Below, one piece after another: positions 1 through 9,820 of a stretch of DNA of 64,000 bases (the stretch's first letter is position 1; the number at the start of each line of letters is the position of its first letter). The notes beneath the pieces were generated by a model. That model saw only the letters and a program-made list of their open reading frames with translations. It did not search any database and was not told the DNA's origin. A program made the position numbers and the translations under genes. This DNA comes from Ephydatia muelleri (lineage: Eukaryota > Porifera > Demospongiae > Spongillida > Spongillidae). The stretch lies in contig JABACO010000066.1 in the NCBI GenBank assembly GCA_013339895.1, positions 62,001 to 126,000 of the forward strand, written 5' to 3'.

Positions 1-586
1 TGATATTTCGATCACAGAGTGGCTTTTGTGGGTAATTGTACTGCAGAAACGGCATACCAGCAAGCTGCAAGTCTCACAATAAAAATTCCAGTCATTGTCC
101 TCATGGTTAGGCTGAGAGCAGTAATGATCTCTTGGCTTCATGGTGGTGTGCAGTTGTCTGGCTCCCTCCTGGTCCAGTCTAACAATTTTGTGTGTAGACC
201 ATATTCGATTGCGCTTGTGGTGTTCAAGGCAGAAGGCACACAGGAAGTGATGGCAAGCACAACAGAACACCACTGCAGGATCACTGCTTCCTTCAGCACA
301 TTGGTCACATGCTACATCACTGTTACTGGTCATCTTGGACACGTACCCTGCTACCTCTACTTTAAATCCAAGATGGAGGTTCTGAGGGAGAACATGGGCA
401 CCTCCCACTGGGATGCTGGTGTTTTGTTCACAGATGGGACATTGGAACATTTGTTGGGAACCACTTTTCTCTATCTCATGATGGAGACATTGCAGACAGA
501 AGGAGTGCAAACATGACAGAATTCTTGGATCATTGTAGGGCTTGGAGCACACACCACAGGTCATGTGGGGGAAATGGTTTCTCCAT
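1..586 (-). pseudogene. TRIM-NHL copy 1, N-terminal part, cut by the window edge, frameshifted
   Basis: This is the 5' end of a TRIM-NHL gene read leftwards. Its ATG is at 586 and the remainder lies outside the window. It matches the intact copy at 9821-12010 base by base through RING, B-box 1 and B-box 2. After the first few codons there is one extra base in a G run (about 566-571), so the start codon reads into an early stop. Downstream the frame is open to the window edge and keeps the B-box cysteines and histidines. In the B-box 2 tail the usual Pro-His or Leu-His before the Cys-Thr pair reads Arg-Phe. TRIM proteins with a RING are normally E3 ubiquitin ligases; as sequenced this copy cannot make the RING from its own ATG. 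A homopolymer sequencing error is the alternative explanation. Confidence 0.8.
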
Positions 587-1426
587 AACCAAACTGTTGG
601 TAGTGAAGAATAAAATAACTAAATTCAGTAGTTTATGCAGTCGTTACACAGCACTTGAATTGTTTAGCCTATTCAAATCAACATACAAAAGTGTAGGTGA
701 TATATGAATACAGCAGCAGGGTTAGTATTGCAGTACATGAATCCAGACACCTGATGAATTCATAGCTAGTTATGTAAGATGGAATATAAAATACCACTGA
801 AGAGTGACATAATCAGTTTGCTGATTTGGTTAAACCAGTGGTTAAGGTCATTGAATTTTAATATCAAATGGACACTGATTAACGGTAGTAACTAGTATCA
901 TGCCGTAGCTAAGTGAAAGGAATACATAACATAATCATATAATTAACAACAAAAAGCTAACACTTTGCCCACACGTGTTCATGTAGGTTAACAATAGTGA
1001 TTAGGAAGGTAGTTTGGAAGCAAGTTATTTTGATTGTTTAATGACAACGTAAAAAACAAAATACATACTGTGTATAAATTTTAATAATTTTTTTCATCAA
1101 CGCAATTTGACAAATTTTTATATACATAAATTGACCATTGATGCAAAGTCTGTATCTATTGAAGCCTGTCTTCAGTATAATTATTGACATGCTATGCCAA
1201 TGAATGTTTCTTGATTTGAAATATCATTTCTAAATTGCTGGCTTATAAATTCCACAACCAGCAGATGCCTTATGGGATGTAGTTGTTGCTAATTGTGCCC
1301 AGATACTGCTGTTCATCCTCTTGATCACCATGCCATAACCTGCAGGCATGAGGGATATGTGGCCATATACCCTAACTGGACCTCTGTTGTCATGCCAACA
1401 TGATGAACAGTTAGTGTGGAGTAGGG
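587..1426. other. Upstream region of TRIM copy 1, no gene seen
   Basis: AT-rich spacer of the kind found upstream of all five TRIM copies, with recurring short phrases such as a CAGCAGCAGGGTTAGTATTG motif and a TTGCCCACACGTGTTCATGT motif near 965. I see no convincing ORF. It presumably holds the promoter of TRIM copy 1, but no element can be pinned down. Related sequence occurs at 12011-13560, 22743-23900, 42234-43500 and 60475-61725. Confidence 0.5.
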
Positions 1427-1842
1427 TCATGGTATAACAAGAGACCACACCACACCTGCTGACATTCTCATTGCTGGAAGGGACAGAGGCAAACCTGCCA
1501 CATTAGATATCACCATTACATGTACATCACCACTGCTCTGCCATCTTGGGTGAGTCATGTCAACAGGATAGGGAAGCCTATGCAGATGAGGACCACAAGC
1601 TTCACTCCAATGGACCCAAATGCCAGGAGTTGGGTTGGTCCAACATGCCATTGGCTGTGGGGGAGTATGGCAGTGGCCACAACAGTGGCAAATATGCCCA
1701 CAACACCACCGGCAGGATAGAGTTCAACCTGCCGCTTCACCCGTCCTCCACCAAGCGTGTAGTTGTGGCTATAAAGCCTGATGGCCACGCTGAGCCACAT
1801 GGTATCGAATTATGTCTGTTCAAGTTACAACCAGCTAAATAG
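1427..1842 (+). pseudogene. Retroelement endonuclease-like C-terminal module, degenerate (spacer 1)
   Basis: Reading plus-strand frames piecewise gives a Thr-Pro-Ala-Asp-Ile-Leu motif followed after about 14 residues by Leu-Asp-Ile-Thr, then in a shifted frame a Lys-Cys-Gln-Glu-Leu-Gly-Trp motif. The same order (PAD-x(13-14)-D, then KC-x-ELGW) is seen in the better preserved fragment at 28379-29029 on the other strand. This resembles the restriction-like endonuclease end of some non-LTR retrotransposons. Frameshifts separate the motifs, so it is a relic. Equivalent relics lie upstream of the other four TRIM genes. Confidence 0.55.
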
Positions 1843-3795
1843 AAGTAAGTGGAATGAAGACTGTCTCATCAAAATGAATTAAGTGAGTGAAGTGAATGCA
1901 CAAGAACTAAAAACGCTTATCTATTCCATAATACGTAGAATAGTTTTTTTGCTTACACTTCAGTATTCTGCAGTCTCCATCATTACACAAGGATTAACCC
2001 TTCAACTAGAATAGGCATATTTGATGTGCCCGATGATTACGTTTGCAGTGACATTGTACGAATACATTGTGCACGTGTGTTGTTGTCTGATGTATCATTA
2101 ACCTTGAATTGGGGGTATGGCGAGACAGGCAAAGGAGCATGAGTAGACCTGCAGCTAATACACTATGTGTATCCATCGCCTACTACATCCAGAGATTATA
2201 CCGCCGTATTTTCTCCGCTACTTCTACAGCTCAAAGTGTGATAGCGTCGCGCCCGATCGATCTTACGCGAATACAATGTCGACAACCACGCAGCCCTGCA
2301 CGTAGATGGTATGTCGCGTCACGCTTGTACATGCTTATCTATGGTACATGTAAGAGGGAACCGTAGCGCGATGCATCTTGTGTCGCTCTCCCTTCCCTCG
2401 TCAACCGGAGAGCGTTGGGTGTACATGTGTGTGCATGTAATGTTCCAATCAGAATGGTTTAGAAAATCACGTCCATGATCCAAATGCACCGCCTAAGAAC
2501 GACAACGACACAAGCCATGAACAGTATGTGTTTAACCCTTACAACGCAAATGAAATGCACTTGCACTGTGAGAAACACTAGCTAGACCAATACACCATTT
2601 TTCCCACCCAGTTTAATGGCTTACCTATTCTTTGGCTCCAACGTTTCCATATGTCGAGCAGTTTTCTTGTACAACTTCGAGGTTGCGCGAGTACTTCTAT
2701 CACGTGAATGTATAAAAATGACCTTATTAAAATATCTATTCTTCACTAAAATTGATGTTATTATTTCACACACATCTCCTGTTAAACTAAGAATGCAGGA
2801 ACAAATTTTTTATGCCTCTCTCAACAGTGTAATTCAACCATACTTGTGTTAGAGATCACCATTCTCTGCTTGTGCTCCATACTATACTGCACTGCACCAA
2901 AGAGGTACCAGTATTAACAAGTACACTTATTGTACAATAATTTGAAAAGTTCCAATGTCATTTCCTGTTCCCTCTGTGTTCTGCCATATAGCATATCACA
3001 CACCTTACCCCATGTCAGATTGGTTAAAAGTTCATTGTAACATTGTCACACAAACACAAAACCACACACAAACACAGAAAAGCATAGCAATTAGCAAAAC
3101 ATACACTCCCAAATACAGATAGACACACATACACACATTGAGTGGGAGTGGGGCCATCTTCTGGATAAAACCCAAAGCATGACTGAAAACACCACTCCCA
3201 TACCAGATTACAACAGTTGCACCCAACCCACAAAGTTCTATGTCCATCATTTGCTCTCCAGCCAATCTTCATGGTCTATGTCATTGTCAAGGAACCTTCC
3301 ACTCTCCAGACCTGCCATATGAACACAACACAAGGAGAAAATGTTGTATCATTCCACATCTGATGACTTGTAGGCATGTATGTAGCATACACTGTACAAA
3401 AAAGACTGGTAAATTGGTGACCATCTTAACAACATACCTGTACAGTCCAGATCTAATTAATTTTTTTTGAGTGCACATTAATTTGCCCCACACACATTTT
3501 GCAGCATGTTCACAGACACTTAGACTGACACCCAAAGGTGTATAACCCTATTTAAACCACCAAACACATGACCATATTTACACACACGCACCATGACAGC
3601 CGCAAATGTGGGCGTGTTCAACATATTACTGGAAATGTGGATCAGCCAAAGATGGTCACAGCTGGGCACATAACATTATGTGATTGTGTATGTGTACTTC
3701 ATTTACTAATTCAACCAACAATGGCTTAGGGAATTATTCCTCTGAATATAACTGCATAGCATATCACACACCTAGCCTCTTGTCACAATACTAGA
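1843..3795. repeat. Spacer blocks shared between array units
   Basis: No gene seen. 2020-2600 is a CpG-richer block (GATCGATCTTACGCG near 2260, ACGTCCATGATC near 2470) repeated at 27290-27600, 44960-45420 and 62370-62560. 2600-3300 is repeated at 30600-31130, 45640-46290 and 62610-63330, and in part at 15180-15530. 3300-3720 recurs at 31130-31540, 46290-46690 and 63330-63690. Short ORFs here are made of CA/TG-rich repeat and do not look coding. Confidence 0.6.
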
Positions 3796-4250
3796 TTGGA
3801 TGCTCATTGGTTCATTGGCACCCTGCCACACACACCATTTACACCCCAGTATTTGGAAAAAAATTGATGGTATGTCAGCAAAAGGTCACAGCTTGCATGC
3901 AGTCACTCTTAGAAAAGCCTACATAACATCTGAAAATCTCTACCACACACACATGCACATGGCTCTATGTACGTATAGCTGTATGCATACAACTTTGTCT
4001 CCCTCCCCCTCCCCACCCCCCTTGCACACTCTAATCGTATGCCCCAACATACGTATACATGCCAGTGTGTCCCGATGTATGCCCATTGCCAGGCTTGGCC
4101 TATTACATAGTACCTTGCCTTCCCATAAGTCTAGGGAGAAAACTGATATAGTATACATAGCACAGCACAGTGAGCTAGCTAAATAAACTACAAAGGTGTT
4201 TAGTCCTGCACATACACACATGCATAGGCACACACAAGGTGTACACTTAC

Positions 4251-4321
4251 ATGACTTGCTGCCATATCCAATGATATCCTCTGTAGAGGAGAGATTGCTC
4301 TGATTGCCATAGCTATCAGAC
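4251..4321 (-). CDS. Candidate coding exon, unrecognised gene (Ser/Asn/Gly-rich, type A copy 1)
   Basis: On the minus strand a CCTGCAG acceptor precedes and a GTAAGTG donor follows a 71-nt stretch that is open in one frame and reads SDSYGNQSNLSSTEDIIGYG, then SKS. The splice sites are close to consensus and the exon is repeated unchanged at 34368-34438. It would be downstream of the Cys-rich exon at 6800-6910 in the same gene, but their phases do not join directly (phase 1 out, phase 2 in), so at least one further exon would lie between. The protein is not recognised. The polar composition would suit a cytoplasmic tail or linker, which is only a guess. Confidence 0.4.
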
Positions 4322-5012
4322 CTGCAGGATATACATGGTTAGTCTGTGTACAGAGGTCTGGTATGTATGTATGGGATCAGGCACAGAATGTAGTCTGGAT
4401 CTGGTATGTACAGGAAGTGGAATACAGGGTTATTATGTGTGGATGTTGTGAAGGAGGGGGGAGGAGGGGGTGAATGTAAAAATAATGTGTCTTGCGTCAC
4501 ATCATACCATTAGATGTGGCTGCATATGGCAAACTGCTCATTTAGAGGAAAGGTTTAAAACTGCGGCAAGGCCACCCCAAAGCACACCACAGACAGGTAC
4601 GTTGGAAGGAATTAATAAGTGGTCAGGCCAGCAGAGAGCAGGGGGAGGGTTGGAGAGAGAGGGGCAACCAGTCCCCTGCCCTCCCACAGAAGCCAATTTA
4701 CATATTTCCTGCAATCTGAGAGGCATTATTTGGATCAGGATGATAGGAACAGTACAACAAATACATGAATTGTCAATTTCTTTTAAGTCCAATGAAGTTT
4801 TGCTCTTAACATTCAAGTTCAACTTGGCTGGTTCATTATGCTTTTTGCTAGCTGGTAAATAGCCTTTATTCTAGAAAACAGATGACGTTCAAAAATCATT
4901 TTATACATCTCCAAAAGCAATGGAATCTCAGACTCTGAAAATTAATTACAACTTTGGTGACTTTGTTAGTCCCATCTTTTTGTTATAGCCCAAATGCATT
5001 AGGCTATGCCAT

Positions 5013-5151
5013 ATTTAATGATGACCGTACAGGGGGATGGATGAACACTACAACAAATCACTCAGGACAATTAATAACTTCCCCTGGATATCAAAGCTAA
5101 CTACCATTCATTACTAATGTGTCATCCATCCCCCCTGTACGGTCATTAAAT
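5013..5151. repeat. Imperfect inverted repeat, about 30-bp arms
   Basis: The left arm (5013-5044) and right arm (5122-5151) are near reverse complements sharing the core CCGTACAGGGGGATGG, with about 77 bp between. In the duplicate at 35127-35250 the right arm is largely lost. Confidence 0.6.
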
Positions 5152-6226
5152 GGAATAAGTAGTCCATTATTATCCGAACGCCGTTCTCCAAAAGCTTTGT
5201 CAATGTGTGGGTGTGATGTGCGCGTATGTGCGTGTTACAAAGGGTGGATTGAAAGCTTGTGTTTGTGTACATGTGAGTGTATGTGTAAGTGTATGCGTGT
5301 GTATTTGTGTGTCACACGCACGCACCTACAATATTATAAGGGTAGATTGAGTTGGGTGGTATGTGTGTACAGGCCTTCTTATAGGCATCAATGCATAAAC
5401 ACAAGCGTCGGTACACACATAGAATGCAATACGTACTATAACAACTGACCTTGTATTTGAAAAACAATACGTAGAGACTCCACTTGAGGTGTTTTGTCTT
5501 AGTTATAAGTATCTTGCAGAAATTATAAATTGAGCTGTTATTGTGATTTGCATCAAATTATGCTGGTTATTGTGGTGCTTATTAATTATTTCGAATGGGG
5601 CTGATCACCCATCATGGATGGTTTGAAACTCACAGAACCTTTTCAGAGCACTCTTCTCGTGTGGGCGTGGTTCCATCACATGAGTCATGTGTATTCAAAT
5701 TCTTACTGAGTACTTTGACTTTCTTTCATAACTTTGGATGTGATGATCATTAGACTCTGAATCTCACACAGCCATTTGAGGTCCCTCTTCTTGTTAGGAC
5801 CGTTTGTTCATCAAGAGTCATGTGTTGGTCAAATTGAGCTGACAAACAGTTCCCTGTAGGTGTGGTCTGCTTTGCTAGAGTGTGAAGGTCTGCTTGTACA
5901 TGTATAGTTGACTTAAAAAAGCTTGAACATGTACAGTATAACTTATGTAGTGGTCATGTTTGTCATATACAAGTATGCAAATGTTTCTGACCATAATGAG
6001 ATTTGCAGCTGAAATTAGATAAACCTGGCTAACACAGAGTGACTACTGAGCCAAAATATAGAGCCTCGAAATATAGCTTACACGCTATCATTAGGACTAG
6101 GGGAAGGCCCTTAATTAAGGTTTAGCGTGTAGGGTACATGCACCGACTAGGTCAACTTTTCACCCACATTCTGACAAAAAACAGCTTGAGCTTTTTACAA
6201 TCTTTTGGCCTCATAAAAGGGTGTGG

Positions 6227-6536
6227 GGGAGATATGACTGATGAGGGAGTGTGGGGGAGACATGACTGGTGACGGGAGTGTGGTGGAGACATGACTGGTG
6301 AGGGGAGTGTGGGGGAGACATGACTGGTGAGGGGGAGTGTGGGGGAGACATGACTGGTGAGGGGGAGTGTGGGGGAGACATGACTGGTGAGGGGGAGTGT
6401 GGGGGAGACATGACTGGTGAGGGGAGACATAACTGGTGAGGGGAGTGTGGGAGAGACATGACTGGTGAGGGGGAGTGGGGGAAGACATGACTGGTGAGGG
6501 GGAGTGTGGGGGAGACATGGCTGGTGAGGGGAGTGT
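6227..6536. repeat. Minisatellite, 29-30-bp unit
   Basis: Roughly ten to eleven tandem units built on GTGTGGGGGAGACATGACTG with GGTGAGGGG joining them. Unit length varies by one base in the G run, so all three minus-strand frames are open and give Pro/His/Ser-rich pseudo-ORFs. Related arrays are at 33706-33951 and 36338-36586. Confidence 0.9.
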
Positions 6537-6799
6537 CTTTGTTTACCTTAATAATGGGTGTGGCTATAAGTTGAATGTCCATATTATGTGTGGAAGAAAA
6601 AGAAAAGATAATTGGGTCATGTAATGCTCAGCTATCTAATAGAGTGGGTGAGGGAGATGATTTCAAGTAATGGCACCCCTCTTCTACTACAACATATACA
6701 TACACCAGAAAGGTAAATGTGGCAGTACACCTGCACACTACAGCATACGAGGGAGGGAGATAAATTTCAACCCATTGCAGGTACCACTCTGATACTCAC

Positions 6800-6910
6800 A
6801 TGAACAGATGCCAACGTTGTACTTGAGACCTCCACACATCTTCACAGAGAAGATGGTGCTCTGATCAAACACCTTGCATGTCTGTTCCACAGTACATTGC
6901 GTGACACATT
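6800..6910 (-). CDS. Candidate Cys-rich coding exon, unrecognised gene (type A copy 1)
   Basis: A 111-nt minus-strand exon with a strong acceptor (TACTGTTCCAG) and donor (GTGAGTATC), phase 1 on both sides. It reads ECVTQCTVEQTCKVFDQSTI and continues FSVKMCGGLKYNVGICS. The evenly spaced cysteines and phase 1-1 symmetry are typical of shuffled extracellular modules, so part of a secreted or membrane protein is likely. The family is not recognised. The copy at 36854-36964 is also open, while both type B copies (17162-17272 and 55321-55431) have the same AAG to TAG change. Confidence 0.5.
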
Positions 6911-7800
6911 CTGGAACAGTAAGTAGAGATGTAATGCAAGGGGGAAGAGGAGGTGGGAGGGATATGGGGAGAGGGGAGGGGCATGAATCATAACGGGAAA
7001 GGCAGCAAAATGGAGGGAGGAGGATATTGTGCCAATCCAGGGGTGTGTTTAGCGAGGCACTTGGGTGCTCGTGAACCCCCACCCTCTGTCACATAAGTAA
7101 GCTGGAAAATGGTGGCTATTGTCTTCCCTGTTTCCTTTTTGGAGGCAGTCGTATGACCACATTTCAAAAGGCATTAAAGTTGATTAGGAAGCATGCAGAC
7201 ATGCTCAGTGGAAAGGTCATTCAGTGAGCTAAAGCAGTGAGGAAGGACTGCTTTGTGTTCATGCATGACAACTGAAAGTATCACTTCTCCATATACACTG
7301 CGACATCCCTATTAGTATATATCGGAAGCAATAGATGAATTCTTTCCACGCAATCCTTTCTTGCTAATTGACCACACTTTGCATTAATCTTAGTATATGC
7401 AATAAACCCTCCTCCCTCAAATCCTGGATACGCGGCTGCACCCGATCGATCGTAAGCGAATACAGTTTCATCGCGTCACGCTGGTACGAGCATATCTTAT
7501 GGTACATGTGAGAGGGAACCTTATCTCTATGCATCGTGTGTCCCCCTCCCTCGTCATCCGGAGGGTGTTGGGTGTACATGTACGTGATGCAATGATCAAA
7601 ACTACGTCCATGATCAAAATGCACCGCCTAAGAATGACAATGACACAACAAGAACAAGCCATGAACAGTACGTGTTTAACCCTTACAATATTAATGCAAC
7701 TGAAATACACACTAGGCCAAAATACTCACACCAATTGTTCCACACTGATCTTTGGCTCCAACGTTGAAAGGACACAACTGGACTTCAATCACATGACTAT

Positions 7801-9720
7801 TGTTAATTTGACGAATTTATTAAATGACCCAATATGTGATTTCACAATGTTCCAATGCCATTTCCTGTACTTCCTCCCTATTCCACCATATAGCATATCA
7901 CACAGCCACACAGGGCACAATAAGAAAGCATTCTGTAACCACAAAACCAGACTATTAGAGATGGGTCTCGGGGTGGTGGGTTGCCAAAGTTACGTGCCAC
8001 ACTTACCCAATAGTTGCATGAGCGTCACGTCACCATCATGTCTACTGCGACAATGACTTCATGTCAGCTACACTCATCCTGAAGCTCTTGAGCTGGGCCC
8101 TTGTGGGTGAACTCTTCATAGAAGAACAATATGCAAGCTGAGTTTAGTTTTGCATCTTCAGTTGTACCTTACTCAACTATCATGTGTGTGTGTGGGTGGG
8201 GTGGGGGTGGGAGGGGGTGGGGGTGATAACTGGCAGTACTGCCATGTATGCATGAAAAGTCAGACCTGCTACCACCAAATGTTGTGGTTGTACAGTATGC
8301 AAATCCAACACATTCATCCTATGCATGCAATATTGTAACCACACACTAAGAATGGAGACTTGCTAGGTGGAGTTGGCCTAACAACTCCTTGGCAACTGGT
8401 ACTCAGCAGCCCAGCACACTAACACACACATAAACCCCCCAAAATCAAACCAGATGATGTCATGATGATGTAATCAATGCCATGACAATGGACACCACAT
8501 GCAAGATCAATCTATGCAGATGGTGCTTCAAGCTGTACCACCATGTACTAAATTGGTTGCTGTAATGAAAGCTTGAAATTCCCTTTGTCAGTTTCAGTGT
8601 GCAAGTAGGAATTTGGGTGTGACTGTACTTCACGTATCTAAAATCTAATTTCAAAAGTATTTCAACGATTTGCTATATTCCACTCCACTATAAAACCATC
8701 CATACATATAGTAACACTTCAAATGGCTCAGATTTCACATATCACATGTGCATACAGGTGATACAACACACCCTATGAGCATACAACCATATGTAAAGAC
8801 AACATACCCCATGTGCACAACACAAACACACCATGCAGATGGACAAGAGACACACTCCATGCAGAAGGACAAGAGACACACTCCATGCAGAAGGACAAGA
8901 GATACACACATCCCATATTCATTCTCATATATACACACCTCCAACCTTATGGTCTCCATTGCCCTCCATTAAAACCTCTCTCACCTGGCAAAGCTCAAGC
9001 TACATCCCGCTATTTAAGAATCTCAAGATGTCTCACACATAGCTCTCACAAGTTCTGCCACATCTCCCCTAGCATTCAGATTCCATCTCTCTGTGTCACA
9101 GCGTCCGTGTCAACTGGAATGTCTCTGTGGAACATGTGGATCCAAGCACTCCACACGTTTCCAATGTCATACTAAGGATCACTTCACATTGGGAAAGACG
9201 CTAACAGCAATTCTGTTAGCCAGGGTTAGGGTATATACACCCATATACATGTATACTACATGTAAACACAGACACACACACACACATACACACACACACA
9301 CATACATACCTGCAAGTCATGTACTTCCACATTCTCATCATGTGCTAGCTGTTAGGACTGCACACACTCACTGGGGCATGCAACCCGAGGGAAGGGGCTG
9401 GGGACACCACCATTCATTAATAGACTCGGATTGGATATTGTTTAAAGTACTTAGCCCTAGTTAACCGATGAACTGGGCTGCTATGGCATGCAAGACATTC
9501 CTGCAGTGCACATGAGCAAGCCTGAGACAAGCGAGTAGTGACACTGGTGAGATTTTCTTTTCCTTTTAAAGCCCATTTCCTATACAAGGACAATGCAAAA
9601 CTCTGGGTGGTGTGAGTGGGCGGTGCCATATCACCACACACAATGTTGTACATACGTACCGGACACACCCCCAGACTCATTTTGGTTGAGTTATTAATAC
9701 CATGTATGAAGGACGAGATG
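7801..9720. other. Spacer 1 right part: short exon candidates and repeats
   Basis: Mostly repeat-like sequence shared with 37830-39530, 18230-20160 and 56390-58140. It holds a G-rich tract (8177-8226), a minus-strand GTAAGT donor after a stretch ending RHDGDVTLMQLLG (donor side at 8007), short repeats of a CACTCCATGCAGAAGGACAA phrase (8850-8905), and a CA/TA microsatellite (9272-9301). A short exon candidate at 9310-9348 is listed separately. Nothing here can be assembled into a complete gene. Confidence 0.45.
9310..9348 (-). CDS. Candidate 39-nt exon, unrecognised gene
   Basis: On the minus strand an AACAG acceptor and GTATGT donor bound 39 nt that read LAHDENVEVHDLQ in phase 0. It is conserved in all four spacers (19816-19854, 39264-39302 and 57764-57808). 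The fourth copy has an in-frame 6-bp duplication. Conservation of frame favours coding, but the exon is too short to be certain. Confidence 0.3.
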
Positions 9721-9732
9721 AAATATAATACA

Positions 9733-9738
9733 TTTATT
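9733..9738 (-). terminator. Polyadenylation signal AATAAA of the intact TRIM gene
   Basis: AATAAA on the minus strand about 85 nt beyond the TRIM stop codon. The same hexamer at a similar distance follows copy 3 (20466-20471), copy 4 (39955-39960) and copy 5 (58192-58197). Confidence 0.5.
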
Positions 9739-9820
9739 TAATACTGGTAATTGACTGGCATATAGAGAACTGCACATTTCTCAACACAGTTGACCATATA
9801 AACTTTAATTTCAATCATGT

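Larger units (their letters stand above)
3796..7800. repeat. Type A segmental duplication, copy 1
   Basis: About 3.8 kb that is almost identical to 34000-37830, differing by scattered substitutions, a few small indels and minisatellite copy number. It carries an inverted repeat, a 29-30-bp minisatellite, and two splice-bounded candidate exons described separately. The near-identity means duplication or gene conversion is recent compared with the other spacer blocks. The remainder (4330-6226, for example) shows no ORF I would defend. Confidence 0.8.

Noticed and set aside
1230..1651. Minus-strand ORFs of 72-74 codons in the retroelement relic (also 13565-14011, 23906-24376 and 61726-62198)
   Set aside because: The motifs with meaning read on the plus strand; these are its reverse frames.
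6227..6536. Possible CRISPR-like array
   Set aside because: There are no unique spacers; units are directly tandem, and the genome is eukaryotic.
6152..6582. Pro/His/Ser-rich frames on the minus strand (also 33551-34019 and 36297-36636)
   Set aside because: They are translations of the 29-30-bp minisatellite, open in all frames because of its composition.
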